A stretch of 29,919 bases of DNA from Promethearchaeota archaeon (GTDB taxonomy: Archaea; Asgardarchaeota; Lokiarchaeia; Sigynarchaeales; SOKP01). The position numbers and the translations under genes are program-made. Shown here piece after piece: positions 8,166 to 17,119 of this stretch. Position 1 is the first letter of the stretch, and every line of letters begins with the position of its first letter. Below the pieces are notes generated by a model. It did not search any database, was not told where the DNA came from, and saw only the letters and a program-made list of their open reading frames with translations. The stretch spans positions 1 through 29,919 of the forward strand of contig JAEOTW010000136.1 of NCBI GenBank assembly GCA_016839655.1, read 5' to 3'.

Positions 8166-8360
8166 TATATTTTATTACAAATATTCCAAAAAATAGTGTA
8201 AAATCAGATTCCATTTTCTAAGAATTTGTCAATATAGTATATATAGACAATTCTACTTACTTGAAATTTGAGGAAATATATTTATCTTGTTACATTTTGA
8301 ATCATATATATAATAATTTTAAAATGAGTATTTAAATTTTAAAAGGGGAGAAAATAAAAA

Positions 8361-9800
8361 TTGATTGGTATTAAATCATATGGAGCATATTTGCCTCGAT
8401 ATCTTTTGCCACGTGACTTAATTGGTAAAGCTTGGGAATTTCCAATTGTTCCCGGTACAAAAGCTGTAGCAATGGCTGATGAAGATAGTCTAACAATGGC
8501 AGTTGAAGCTGGTTTGGATGCTTTGAGTGGTTTTGATCCTAAAGCGATTGATGGATTGTTCTATGCATCAACAACTCAAGTATACACTGAGAAAGATTCT
8601 GCTTCTTTAATTGCTACTGTGTTGGATATGAGAGAAGATATTATCACAACAGATTTTACAGATTCTTTAAAAGCTGGTACAACAGCAGTAGCACGAGCGG
8701 TTGACACGATAAAAGCTAATAAAGATATTAGAAATATCCTTGTGATTGCGGCAGATACAAGAGCTCCAGAGCCATCAACAATGTGGGAATATGGATTTGC
8801 TGATGGTGCAGCTGCGTTGCTTATAGCAGAAGAGGATAACCTTCCTTTGTCTATAGATGATTATTATTCAGTTTCAGCAAATGTTACTGGACCTTGGAAG
8901 AGAGCTGATAAGGACAAATTCATTAGGACATTTGAAGTTAAAATGGATACTAAATTCTACTTTGAGAATATTACGAAAGTTATGGCTGAAGTATTAAAAA
9001 GAAATAATTTAAAACCTGAAGAAATTAGTGCTGCTGCATATTACTATAACAATCCTCGATTGCATGGTAAAGTTTCAAAAATAATGAAATTCGCAGGTGG
9101 AGTAGCTCAAAACAGTGTATTTTTCCAACTTGGTGATTTAGGAACGCCAATGCCATTTATTCTCTTAATTGGTGCTTTAAGAAGACCTAAACCCGAAGCT
9201 AAGATGATTATGGCAGGTTTTGGTGATGGTGCAGATGCAATTTTGTTACAAGTTCAGGACAGAGATGCTCTTAGGAATCTTGGAAAAACTCGAATGGGTT
9301 TTATCGCTCATCAAAAATCAATGAAACCTCTAAAAAACTATAATAAGTTCCTTGACTTTAAAGAAATTCTTGAAAAGGACAGGTATAAAAGAAAAAGTTC
9401 TCCTGTTACAATTTGGCGTGATACAGCATCTATCTATAAGTGGTATGGTGTTAAATGTAAAAATTGTGGAACGATTCAATATCCCGATATGCTACGTTCA
9501 TGCTATGTATGCAGAGCAGATGATCAGTTGGAGCGAGTAAAACTCTCATTAAAAGGAAAAATATTTACTTATACATTAGATCATTTAGTGGGTGGAGCAT
9601 ATTTGGATATACCTGTACCTAGATGTGTAATTGATTTAGATGGGGGTGGAAGAGTCCTATTAAATATGACAGAAATCGAAAAACCCGAAGAAAATGTTAA
9701 AATCGGTATGGAAGTTGAATTAACCTTCAGGAAAGAACATGAAGGTGCAGAGTTTAAAAATTATTATTGGAAATGTCGTCCCATAAGGGGGAGACCATAA
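8361..9800 (+). CDS. HMG-CoA-synthase-like thiolase-fold protein fused to Zn-ribbon/OB-fold (DUF35)
   Basis: Protein of 479 residues in two parts. Residues 1-345 match the 3-hydroxy-3-methylglutaryl-CoA synthase/KAS III branch of the thiolase superfamily (MIGIKSYGAYLPRYLL, VIAADTRAPEPS, FADGAAALLIAEE, GFGDGADAILL). Residues 355-475 are a DUF35 unit: a zinc ribbon with C366, C369, C381 and C384, then an OB-fold. In archaea thiolase, DUF35 and HMG-CoA synthase form one complex that passes acetoacetyl-CoA along, and a thiolase gene follows here after 16 nt. However, the catalytic cysteine is missing: the ACKAGT-type motif reads SLKAGT, with L103 at the cysteine position. The usual Glu (TST instead of SES) and His (NNPR instead of HQPN) also look replaced. 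It may be a non-catalytic or differently acting partner. The start is TTG, with AAGGGGAG at 8343-8350. Confidence 0.85.
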   Translation: MIGIKSYGAYLPRYLLPRDLIGKAWEFPIVPGTKAVAMADEDSLTMAVEAGLDALSGFDPKAIDGLFYASTTQVYTEKDSASLIATVLDMREDIITTDFTDSLKAGTTAVARAVDTIKANKDIRNILVIAADTRAPEPSTMWEYGFADGAAALLIAEEDNLPLSIDDYYSVSANVTGPWKRADKDKFIRTFEVKMDTKFYFENITKVMAEVLKRNNLKPEEISAAAYYYNNPRLHGKVSKIMKFAGGVAQNSVFFQLGDLGTPMPFILLIGALRRPKPEAKMIMAGFGDGADAILLQVQDRDALRNLGKTRMGFIAHQKSMKPLKNYNKFLDFKEILEKDRYKRKSSPVTIWRDTASIYKWYGVKCKNCGTIQYPDMLRSCYVCRADDQLERVKLSLKGKIFTYTLDHLVGGAYLDIPVPRCVIDLDGGGRVLLNMTEIEKPEENVKIGMEVELTFRKEHEGAEFKNYYWKCRPIRGRP

Positions 9801-9811
9801 AGGAGGTTGAT
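9801..9811 (+). promoter_or_regulatory. Strong Shine-Dalgarno AGGAGGTTGAT before the thiolase gene
   Basis: AGGAGG begins one base after the upstream TAA, 10 nt before the ATG at 9817. An earlier ATG at 9810 overlaps the site and is out of frame, so the site sets the start at 9817. Confidence 0.75.
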
Positions 9812-9816
9812 GAAAA

Positions 9817-11004
9817 ATGGGAAGAAAAGGAATAAAAGATAAAGTTGCAATTATTGGTTGCGATATGACAAAATATGGAGAGCGTTGGGATAAAAATCAA
9901 TATGATTTACTATATGAAGCAGTTCACAGTGCTACAAAGGATGCTGGAATCAATAAAGATGATATTGATGCTACATGGGTTGGAATATTTTACTACTTCA
10001 CTGGACTGTCAGGAGCTGTCACTGAAGATATTCTAAGACTAGATGGAAAACCTGCCACTAGAGTTGAAAATTTTTGTGCTAGTGGAATGGATGCTTTCAG
10101 AAATGCTTCATTTGCTATTGCATCTGGAGCTTATGATATTGCACTTGCATGTGGAGTAGAAAAATTAATGGATGAAGGAGGTAGTGGTCTACCAGGCTTC
10201 ACAATATTTGGACATCCTTTATATCCAACACCTTCTGCACCAGCAATGTTTTCTATGGCTGCAACAAGAAGTTTTCTAGAATATGGATGGACAAAAGAAG
10301 ATTTAGCTAGAGTTGCTGTTAAAAATCATGATAATGGTGCTGATCATCCAAAAGCTCATTTTAGGAGTCGAATAACCATTGACCAAGTAATGAAAGCGCC
10401 CATGATTGCGGATCCACTTGGACGTTTCGATTGTTGTGCTATGAGTGATGGGGCTGCTGCTCTTATTTTAACAACACCAGAATTAGCTGAAAGTTATGCT
10501 CATGCAGATGATTATATCTTAGTTAAAGCTAATGCAATATCATGCAGAACTAATTTTCCATGGTATATACCTCCTAATGGACCTGGAGCAGATTTCACTA
10601 GTTTTCCTGCAACAGTAAAAGCTGCCGAATATGCTTATAAAGAAGCTGGTATCACAAATCCTCGAAAAGAAATTGACGCTGCTGAAGTTCATGATTGCTT
10701 TACAATTACGGAATTAATAAATTGTCAAGATTTGCAATTTTGTGATAGAGGTCAAGCAGCTGAAGAATTAAAGAATGGAACCTTTAATTGGGATGGAGAA
10801 ACTGCAGTAAATCCTTCTGGGGGTCTGAAATCATTTGGTCATCCAATAGGATCAACAGGTTGTCGTATGTTAACTGAAATTACAAAACAACTTCAAGGTA
10901 GAGCAGAAGGACGACAAGTACCCGACGCTAAGATAGGACTATGTCATAACCTAGGTGGAGCATTTAGTGTATGTTCCACAACAGTTTTAAGTCAGAGAAG
11001 TTAA
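9817..11004 (+). CDS. Thiolase (acetyl-CoA C-acetyltransferase family, SCP2-like)
   Basis: Condenses two acetyl-CoA to acetoacetyl-CoA or cleaves 3-ketoacyl-CoA. Length 395 residues, normal for the family. The nucleophilic cysteine is C87 in VENFCASGMDAF. The later motifs are EVHDCFTITE, GHPIGSTG (H342) and GLCHNLGGA (C376), so the active site looks complete, unlike that of the upstream HMG-CoA-synthase-like protein. The lack of a classical tetramerisation loop and the HDCF motif place it with the archaeal/SCP2-type thiolases. It lies 16 nt after the DUF35 fusion gene behind a strong ribosome binding site. The pair should form a complex in which DUF35 bridges the two enzymes. Mevalonate entry or a beta-keto acid pathway are the main options. 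Confidence 0.9.
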   Translation: MGRKGIKDKVAIIGCDMTKYGERWDKNQYDLLYEAVHSATKDAGINKDDIDATWVGIFYYFTGLSGAVTEDILRLDGKPATRVENFCASGMDAFRNASFAIASGAYDIALACGVEKLMDEGGSGLPGFTIFGHPLYPTPSAPAMFSMAATRSFLEYGWTKEDLARVAVKNHDNGADHPKAHFRSRITIDQVMKAPMIADPLGRFDCCAMSDGAAALILTTPELAESYAHADDYILVKANAISCRTNFPWYIPPNGPGADFTSFPATVKAAEYAYKEAGITNPRKEIDAAEVHDCFTITELINCQDLQFCDRGQAAEELKNGTFNWDGETAVNPSGGLKSFGHPIGSTGCRMLTEITKQLQGRAEGRQVPDAKIGLCHNLGGAFSVCSTTVLSQRS

Positions 11005-11019
11005 TTTAGCAAAAATTAC

Positions 11020-11044
11020 CTTATAATTTTTTTAGTTTTTTTAT
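11020..11044. terminator. T-rich terminator between convergent genes
   Basis: Between the stop of the thiolase gene and the end of the convergent TPR gene lie ATAATTTTTTTAG and TTTTTTTAT (11024-11042), oligo-T runs on the plus strand typical of archaeal intrinsic termination. No strong hairpin is seen. Confidence 0.45.
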
Positions 11045-11743
11045 TTAAAGGTCTTTTGGTTTTACTCCTAAATTAGAGAGAATAGATCTGTATAAAACAC
11101 TTTCAGTTTCTATTAAATTATTTTCTTCCATTATTAGCTTTGCTTTTTTAAAGTATTTTTTTGCTTTATCAAAACCAATAGTAAAGGATGCATAGACATG
11201 TCGTCCAAATACAATACTTTCAACTATAGAGTCAGGTTCAATCAGACGGGCTTTGCCCATATAAATTAACCCTATTTTATTGTAGAGTCTTGCCTGTTCA
11301 ATAGGTAAATCCATTTCTTCATAAATTTTTTCAGCTTTTTTGAAGTGAGTAATTGCCTGCTTTAACTTCTCTTGAACATGATATACTCTTCCTAATCCAA
11401 AATGACTTTCAGCTAAGATCCTATAGAATTTTTTTTTCGAAGCCTTTTTAATGGACATATTATAAGCTTCACTAGCTTCATCCAGCATACCTGCGTTATA
11501 ATTAAAATCTCCCAAATACTTATAAAATTCATGAAGATGCTGAGAATCTTTTTTACTAAGTTCTATTGCTTCTTGAACATACTTTAGTCCTAATTCATGT
11601 GCATTGATATCATAGCAAAGTTCTCCAAGATTTAATAAAACATCAAATATTTCCGCTTCATTTCCGGAATTTTTTGCAACTACTAAAGCTTTTTCCAAAT
11701 TACTCAGTCTTTCATATGGTTTTTCTTCAGTTGGATTACTCAT
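11045..11743 (-). CDS. TPR-repeat protein
   Basis: All-helical 232-residue protein with about four tetratricopeptide repeats in residues 30-160 and probably another near 185-215. The TPR consensus (W/L..LG.. Y...G....A...F..A) shows in LHEFYKYLGDFNYNAGMLDE, LAESHFGLGRVYHVQEKLKQ and ARLYNKIGLIYMGKARL, each followed by an A-helix/B-helix pair such as AITHFKKAEKIYEEM. TPR modules bind other proteins; no catalytic motif and no TM helix is present. ATG start at 11743 (MSNPTEEK). No partner gene is evident on the same strand nearby; the next gene upstream on this strand is MscL, 120 nt away. The binding partner cannot be inferred. Confidence 0.85.
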   Translation of the reverse strand: MSNPTEEKPYERLSNLEKALVVAKNSGNEAEIFDVLLNLGELCYDINAHELGLKYVQEAIELSKKDSQHLHEFYKYLGDFNYNAGMLDEASEAYNMSIKKASKKKFYRILAESHFGLGRVYHVQEKLKQAITHFKKAEKIYEEMDLPIEQARLYNKIGLIYMGKARLIEPDSIVESIVFGRHVYASFTIGFDKAKKYFKKAKLIMEENNLIETESVLYRSILSNLGVKPKDL

Positions 11744-11862
11744 TTAGATCACTTATATGATTGTAAATTAGATTAATATAAAAATTCTATTACAAAATTA
11801 TTCAGGAATTTAATTAAGAAAAAAGAAAAAAAAGGTATTATTTTGTATATAAAATGGTTTGA

Positions 11863-12237
11863 TTATTCAAGACCTATTTTAGATGCGTATTTTATAATAA
11901 TAAATATAATAAACGCTACTATTATGAAATTGATTAAAGCTGCGATGAAATTCCCTATTCCAAATACACCAATTCTAATATCTTGAATTGTTTCAAAACC
12001 GGGAATAAATATTCCAATTAGAGGTGTTATTATATCTTGGGCTAAAGACAAAATTAAAGCGTTTACAGCAAGACCTACAATAAAAGCAGCAGCTACTCCA
12101 AGAACTTTATATTTCTTAACAAAATCTAAAAACTCAGCAGCAAGGTTTTTCGGTTTTTCTGGTTTTGGTTCTGGTTCTGGTGTTAAAAGTTCACGAATTT
12201 TCTTTAATTCCTCTAATAATTCATCTTCTTTTGACAT
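11863..12237 (-). CDS. mscL: Large-conductance mechanosensitive channel MscL
   Basis: Pentameric membrane channel that opens under hypo-osmotic stress to release solutes. Length 124 residues. TM1 is at about 45-68 (KVLGVAAAFIVGLAVNALIL) with the small-residue pore pattern, followed by SLAQDIITPLIGIFIPG, the conserved end of TM1 and periplasmic loop of MscL. TM2 is at about 92-116 (GNFIAALINFIIVAFIIFII). The usual C-terminal cytoplasmic helix is almost absent (only KYASKIGLE). Instead there is an N-terminal charged helix (KEDELLEELKKIRELL) and a Pro/Glu spacer (EPEPKPEKPK). The start ATG at 12237 has a good ribosome binding site, AGGAGAG, at 12245-12251 on the minus strand. Confidence 0.88.
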   Translation of the reverse strand: MSKEDELLEELKKIRELLTPEPEPKPEKPKNLAAEFLDFVKKYKVLGVAAAFIVGLAVNALILSLAQDIITPLIGIFIPGFETIQDIRIGVFGIGNFIAALINFIIVAFIIFIIIKYASKIGLE

Positions 12238-12362
12238 TTTATTTCTCTCCTAAATTTTAGGTTTTTTTTATAAATTATATAAATTTAGGTTAAGTTTTTT
12301 TCAAAAATATATAAAATTTGTCTCTATTTTTTGAAAGAAAGAGACTTTTTCTAACCTAATTC

Positions 12363-12998
12363 CTAAAAAAATAAGTCCATTATATCGTATAATTCAATTA
12401 GTTTTTCAACTGTGAGGTTCGCTTCTGCTTTAATATCGTCTAGTGATTTACTAAAAAGAGTTTTTTGTTCTTTCCAGAATAAATTATAAATTAATCCATG
12501 ATACTTTCCATATACCAATAGGCCCCCTTCAAAATCGGAATCTCTTTCAATACAAATTGTTCCAAATGTATTATCTTCATCATATTCTGTCAAGAAATCA
12601 ATTAAAGATTTATAAAATTTTGAACTCATAAAAGACCTATCAGCAACACTAGCGACTTTATGTTCAAAACCTCTCCCTCCTTTGCGAGGTACTTTGAGAT
12701 GATAAAATCTTATTTCGTTTCTTAGTTCATTTATTCGATTACGGGCACTTTCAAGCAATTGATCATTAAGAGAGATTTCTTCTTCAGTACCAATGTCATC
12801 TATCTTTTGAGAACCTCTATGTTTTCCATTATTATCGATAAAAGCAATAAAAGGTGGACAGCTTGAATTATCTGAATGATTTTTTATTAAAACTGTGAAA
12901 AGACCACTCTTTTTTTCATAATCTACTTGTTTTCTGAAACTTTCTTTACAGTAGGGACAAATCATGTTGATTAAAGGTGAATCTTCTATACTAGTCAT
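12363..12998 (-). CDS. Unknown protein with N-terminal zinc-binding segment
   Basis: Protein of 211 residues with ATG at 12998. The N-terminus carries CPYC at residues 14-17, then a strand (GLFTVLIKNHSDNSSCPPFI), where H41 and C47 could complete a zinc site, and FIDNNGKHRGSQKI. This beta-rich Zn segment is followed by a charged helix (about 75-100, LLESARNRINELRNEI) and an alpha-beta part (about 110-211) with strands TFGTICIERD and GLLVYGKYHGLIYNLF and a final helix, TVEKLIELYDIM. That second part could be a small roadblock/longin-like domain, but the likeness is weak. No TM segment. I do not recognise the family; proteins of this layout are, as I recall, common in Asgard genomes. Confidence 0.6.
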   Translation of the reverse strand: MTSIEDSPLINMICPYCKESFRKQVDYEKKSGLFTVLIKNHSDNSSCPPFIAFIDNNGKHRGSQKIDDIGTEEEISLNDQLLESARNRINELRNEIRFYHLKVPRKGGRGFEHKVASVADRSFMSSKFYKSLIDFLTEYDEDNTFGTICIERDSDFEGGLLVYGKYHGLIYNLFWKEQKTLFSKSLDDIKAEANLTVEKLIELYDIMDLFF

Positions 12999-13102
12999 GT
13001 CTTCTCAAAACGATAATAAACTGAGAATTTTTAAATTTTAGTAAATCCAAAAATAGTTTTGAATGTTTAAGCCACCCATACTTTGCTAATTACTTTTTTT
13101 TT

Positions 13103-13771
13103 GTGATGATCTTTATTTATAATTTATCATTAATTATTTTTAACATGAAATTCAAGACTAATCACATAAGTTTTATAAGTGCTATCACAGCTGTCTTATT
13201 ATATTATTTATTTGCTATGATTTCAATTTCTTTCTTCCCCACATCTTTTAACCCATTAACTGATTTATGGACTCATTTAAGATGGTTTAATTTTAATCCT
13301 AATGGTGCTTTATTTTTTAGAATTGGAAATATTGTTTTTGGAATTTTCTTAGTTCCCTATTTTATAGGTTGGTATAAATGGTATGAAGATAACAAGTATC
13401 AAGTAGTTAAAATTCAAATTTTTCGGGGAATTGGGTTTTTTCTTGCGATAGTAATTATCTTAAATGAAATTTTTGCCGATATAAATGTTCTATTCTATCT
13501 TTTCTCAAGTTTTTTAATGTTTTCAATAATAATTATTACTATTTTTCCTCCAATTATACTGTTCAAACACATAAAATTCATAAAATTGATCATATTTTAT
13601 GCGATTATTACCCTTTGCTTCAATATTTTTTTTGCGTATCTTGTTATTACTGATGCATTAATTGTCGAATTTAGAAGCATAGAATTGGTAACAATAATCT
13701 TAAATCATGGATATTTCTGTTTAATGGCTTACAATCTAACAAAATTAGATAAATCCCTAAATAGAGATTAA
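13103..13771 (+). CDS. DUF998-like multi-pass membrane protein
   Basis: Membrane protein with about six helices, 222 residues from GTG at 13103. The ATG at 13145 (MKFKTNHISF, 208 residues) is more likely because a TATA-like box (TTTATAAT, 13116-13123) lies about 25 nt before it, fitting a leaderless transcript. The first loop FPTSFNPLTDLWTHLRWF followed by NPNGALFFRIGNIVFGIFLV has the pattern of DUF998 membrane proteins (Pro-rich loop, then NP-G-FN/R-G). Role unknown in that family. It stands alone, divergent from the Zn-finger gene and 118 nt before the MoxR gene. Confidence 0.65.
   Translation: MMIFIYNLSLIIFNMKFKTNHISFISAITAVLLYYLFAMISISFFPTSFNPLTDLWTHLRWFNFNPNGALFFRIGNIVFGIFLVPYFIGWYKWYEDNKYQVVKIQIFRGIGFFLAIVIILNEIFADINVLFYLFSSFLMFSIIIITIFPPIILFKHIKFIKLIIFYAIITLCFNIFFAYLVITDALIVEFRSIELVTIILNHGYFCLMAYNLTKLDKSLNRD
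13113..13123 (+). promoter_or_regulatory. TATA-like box for a leaderless start at 13145
   Basis: TTATTTATAAT ends 21 nt before the ATG at 13145, the usual distance from archaeal box A to the transcription start. It lies inside the longer GTG-started reading frame, which argues for the shorter protein. Confidence 0.35.
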
Positions 13772-13889
13772 ATATAAGCATTTTCAATATTCATTTCATA
13801 TTAAATATGTGGTAAATTTGGATCCATTTCTCAATAGGTTTTTAGCTATATTCAAAAATTATTTAATTTTGAATTAATTTCATTAACAT

Positions 13890-14744
13890 ATGAGCAATAA
13901 GGGTTTTAATAAATTCCAAGGGGATGTAAAAACTCAGAATGTAAAATATCTCGCTGATCCTCAACTCAGAAATATAGTAAATGTTTCAATAGCTCTCGCC
14001 CGTCCGCTATTAGTTAAAGGAGAGCCAGGAACTGGGAAAACTATGCTTGCGCATGCTATCGCTGAAAGTTTGGGAAAAAGATTGATAATTTGGAATATTA
14101 AAAGTACAACTGAAGCAATAGACGGATGTTATATGTATGATACAGTTCAAAGATTGAATGACAGTAGATTTGGGTGCGATGACCGAGATGTTGATAACAT
14201 ACATGATTATATAACACTTGGACCTTTAGGGGAAGCATTCGTATCTGAAGAACAAGTTGTTCTTTTATTAGATGAAATTGATAAAGCCGATATTGAATTT
14301 CCAAACGATTTATTACAAGAATTAGATGTTATGGAATTTTATATCAAAGAAACTAAAGAATTTATAAAAGCCAAAACTAGACCCATAGTAGTCATTACAT
14401 CAAATAATGAAAAAGAACTTCCCGATGCATTTTTAAGACGATGTGTATTTCATTGGATTGAATTTCCTTCTAAAAGTTTTATGGCAGAAATAAGTAAATT
14501 ACATTACCCCAACTTGAAAGAAAAACTCTTGAGTCAATGTCTACAACATTTTTATGCTCTAAGGGCTATAACAAAATTAAGGAAAATGCCATCAACTTCT
14601 GAACTTCTTGATTGGATAGGGGTTTTACTGAAGAGCGGTATTTCTCTTGAAGAATTAAAGAAAGGAATTCCTTTTTTAGGAGTTTTAATCAAAAAAGAAA
14701 AGGACTTTGAAATAGCATTAGACAAAGTAAAATTCCCCACATAA
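13890..14744 (+). CDS. MoxR-type AAA+ ATPase
   Basis: AAA+ ATPase of 284 residues. Walker A is GEPGTGKT at 44-51; Walker B is VVLLLDEIDKAD at about 123-134. Sensor 1 and the arginine finger region appear as ITSNNEKELPDAFLRRC (169-185). The C-terminal lid domain is helical. Layout and spacing match the MoxR/CoxD branch, whose members act as chaperones that load metals or remodel partners, usually together with a VWA-domain protein encoded next door. No VWA gene lies in this window, so the partner must be elsewhere. ATG start at 13890 without a ribosome binding site, probably leaderless. The downstream gene is convergent. Confidence 0.88.
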   Translation: MSNKGFNKFQGDVKTQNVKYLADPQLRNIVNVSIALARPLLVKGEPGTGKTMLAHAIAESLGKRLIIWNIKSTTEAIDGCYMYDTVQRLNDSRFGCDDRDVDNIHDYITLGPLGEAFVSEEQVVLLLDEIDKADIEFPNDLLQELDVMEFYIKETKEFIKAKTRPIVVITSNNEKELPDAFLRRCVFHWIEFPSKSFMAEISKLHYPNLKEKLLSQCLQHFYALRAITKLRKMPSTSELLDWIGVLLKSGISLEELKKGIPFLGVLIKKEKDFEIALDKVKFPT

Positions 14745-14825
14745 TGTCTTGTTGAAAGGCAATTTATCAAATCTAATACTCAATTCTAATTTTAAATCTA
14801 GTTTTAATTCAACGAGATAGTTAAA

Positions 14826-14880
14826 ATCAGTTTTAAAAAAAAAAAAAGGATTTAATTTTTAAAAATTTTAATTTTCAGTT
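14826..14880. terminator. A/T-run bidirectional terminator region
   Basis: A run of 13 A (14836-14848) and nearby oligo-T stretches lie between the convergent MoxR-type and solute-binding genes. The A-run is an oligo-T terminator for the minus-strand gene; ATTTTTAAAAATTTTAATTTT serves the plus strand. Confidence 0.4.
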
Positions 14881-14889
14881 AATATTCAC

Positions 14890-16677
14890 TTATTCACGAT
14901 AACAGGGATAGAAGTACAAGTTTCTCATACTATTGTATGGGAATCCCTTCATGGATTCAGCATGTACAAAATAGAGTTTATCATACTGTAAAGGCATGTG
15001 ATAAGCTTTCACATCGATAACATACCCTTGAATTTTTTGGTATAACAGATATCTCGCAACAGTATTTGTTTCAGCAGCGGCTTGTTCTAAGAGGGTTTGT
15101 AGATAAGGATCGTTAATTTGAGCAAAGTTAGAATCGGAGTTAAGATTGACTAATGGATCAATCATATTGAAAGTCTCAAAATAGTCAGGACCCCAACCAC
15201 AATAATAGACATGAAGTCTGGTTGGTTGATGTTGTCCAATATGGATAAATTGATCCCATGTTAAATCTTGAGGTTCAATACCAATTCCGATGAGGTCCAT
15301 GTCTTCTGTGAACCGTTGGATAAGCAGTGTCATGAAATGACTTGCTGATCGATGGCGGAAATTTAATTTCCCATCGGTAAAGTTTCCCATTGCTGGAGTA
15401 AATAAGGCACCTGTCCAATCAGCTTCATCATTCCCTGGAGTAAACGTATCTCCAACCTGAGTTCCTACTTCCCAAGGATTTGTCATACCAGGTCCATCAT
15501 AACCAAAGCCCATAGATTGCATATATTCTCTGGCCTTTGGGATATTGTAACTGGCACCTGTGGTTGAGTAGTTATGCGCAGGAAAGCCCGGTGGAACTAA
15601 TGAATTGGCTCTAACGGTTCTACCTTGATCAATCTCTTCATTAAGATATGTATAATTAAACGCATGAGAAATTGCGTTTCTCCAAGTTCTATTTAAAACT
15701 ATACTATTAAAGGCAATATACCAATAGATTGAACCATTGAGGAAATCATTGACTCCATTACCAGTTACGGTAATATCTGGATCAGCTTCAAAATCAGGCT
15801 TGAGGGAAGCAATACCTTGACCTAAATAGTCAATATCTCCAGCTAACATTGCATTGTTAGCAGTAACAGCATCTCTATAAAAAACCCAGACAATAGCATC
15901 GAAATAAGTACCAGTTCTCCAATATCTTTCCCAACGTGCTAGTCTTCTTTCTGAATTAGGAATATATCTCACAAATTTGAAGGGACCAGTGCCAATACAT
16001 AAATCTTCACCAAGTACTAACATTTCTTGGGCAGGGGTAGATTCGTGACCAACAATAGAACTTCCTGCATAAGCTAATAAGCCTTCAGCAGGTGCAAATG
16101 GTCTGTTTAGAAAGAGCATAACTGTGTATGGATCAGCTACTTTATGTGCATCCCACCAAGTTCTACTTAAAGTATCGTTGAAGATTGGGGTTCCATCACC
16201 AAATTTATAAATAGAGTGAGGAAAGGACATAACATGCGTAGCAGGATCTAAAGTTCCAGACCAGTTACCGAAAAAGTTGATTCTTTCAAAGGTGTGAATA
16301 ACATCTTCTCCAGTAAAGAGCTGGCCATCATGGAAATATACATTTTCACGGAGAGTGAATGTTATATTTGTTCCATGAGGAGTACTCTGGAAATCCCAGC
16401 TTGTAGCTAAACGCCCTACAAGTGGAAACGCAGGATCAGCTAGATCCGTAGCAATGAGAGGTTCAACTACATGACGAAGCATATTATTCGAGACACCATC
16501 CCATGTATCTACTGGATCCATTGTAACAGGATTAGTGGTACTAGCTATTTTAAGGACCTGTCCAGATTCGGGTGGTTCAATAACAGTTAGCATAGCCAAA
16601 ATTACGTTTCCAACGCCAGAAGCTGCTAATACAACTGCTAAGATAATTATCGCTAAATTTTTTTTCTCCATTTCCAA
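14890..16677 (-). CDS. Family 5 extracellular solute-binding protein (peptide/dipeptide type)
   Basis: Periplasmic-type binding component of an ABC importer for peptides, nickel or similar ligands, 595 residues. The N-terminus is a basic start plus one hydrophobic segment (about 6-30, NLAIIILAVVLAASGVGNVI) with no lipobox cysteine, so it is probably a membrane anchor. Family 5 (SBP_bac_5) features follow: NPVTMDPVDTWD, MLRHVVEPL, FTLRENVYFHDGQLFTGEDV (the classic signature), GTGPFKFVRY and YCGWGPDY. ATG at 16671 is a better start than TTG at 16677. No permease or ATPase genes are adjacent. Its coding sequence looks somewhat richer in G+C than its neighbours, which may reflect strong expression or transfer. 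The ligand is unknown. Confidence 0.9.
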   Translation of the reverse strand: MEMEKKNLAIIILAVVLAASGVGNVILAMLTVIEPPESGQVLKIASTTNPVTMDPVDTWDGVSNNMLRHVVEPLIATDLADPAFPLVGRLATSWDFQSTPHGTNITFTLRENVYFHDGQLFTGEDVIHTFERINFFGNWSGTLDPATHVMSFPHSIYKFGDGTPIFNDTLSRTWWDAHKVADPYTVMLFLNRPFAPAEGLLAYAGSSIVGHESTPAQEMLVLGEDLCIGTGPFKFVRYIPNSERRLARWERYWRTGTYFDAIVWVFYRDAVTANNAMLAGDIDYLGQGIASLKPDFEADPDITVTGNGVNDFLNGSIYWYIAFNSIVLNRTWRNAISHAFNYTYLNEEIDQGRTVRANSLVPPGFPAHNYSTTGASYNIPKAREYMQSMGFGYDGPGMTNPWEVGTQVGDTFTPGNDEADWTGALFTPAMGNFTDGKLNFRHRSASHFMTLLIQRFTEDMDLIGIGIEPQDLTWDQFIHIGQHQPTRLHVYYCGWGPDYFETFNMIDPLVNLNSDSNFAQINDPYLQTLLEQAAAETNTVARYLLYQKIQGYVIDVKAYHMPLQYDKLYFVHAESMKGFPYNSMRNLYFYPCYRE

Positions 16678-17119
16678 AATAAATGCACCATATTTTTTTT
16701 TATTTATTGTTATTTTATTTAAATTTTTTAATGTAAACCTTTTCAGTTTTTACTGTTTTTTTTTATGTAAATTATAGATAAATTAAAACTTGAAGATCTC
16801 CTATTTATATATTATTTCTAATCTTTTGGGAATACTAAGTTTCCTTACATATCGTAAAATTCTGAAAGAATTGATTTTTCCGATTTTTTAGGATATTAAA
16901 GAATAAGTAAGGTTTTATGACTCATTCGCATATTCCAAAATATTTTGATTTCAAATTAGAACGAATTTTTTTTATCAAATACCAATATAATCTTGACACA
17001 ACGCAATATCAAGAATAGGAGAGGCATTATTTGAAATCTTTTTAATAGCTCAAAATTTATTCTAAATCTGTTACGGTAATTTTGTATCTGAATCTTGAAT
17101 ATAATTTTAATAAATATAG
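16678..17119. other. Intergenic region between divergent solute-binding and QueG-like genes
   Basis: About 440 nt, A/T-rich, expected to hold two divergent promoters. TATA-like AAATTATAGATAAATT (16769-16784) would serve the minus-strand gene; TTTTAATAAATATAG (17105-17119) lies just before the plus-strand start. A 33-codon open stretch from ATG at 16917 has no supporting feature. No RNA structure or repeat was seen. Confidence 0.4.

Noticed and set aside
14010..14304. Minus-strand open frames inside the MoxR gene
   Set aside because: They overlap a clear AAA+ ATPase, lack any motif and have irregular composition.
16917..17018. 33-codon frame in the solute-binding/QueG gap
   Set aside because: No ribosome binding site, promoter or protein-like pattern; likely chance in A/T-rich DNA.
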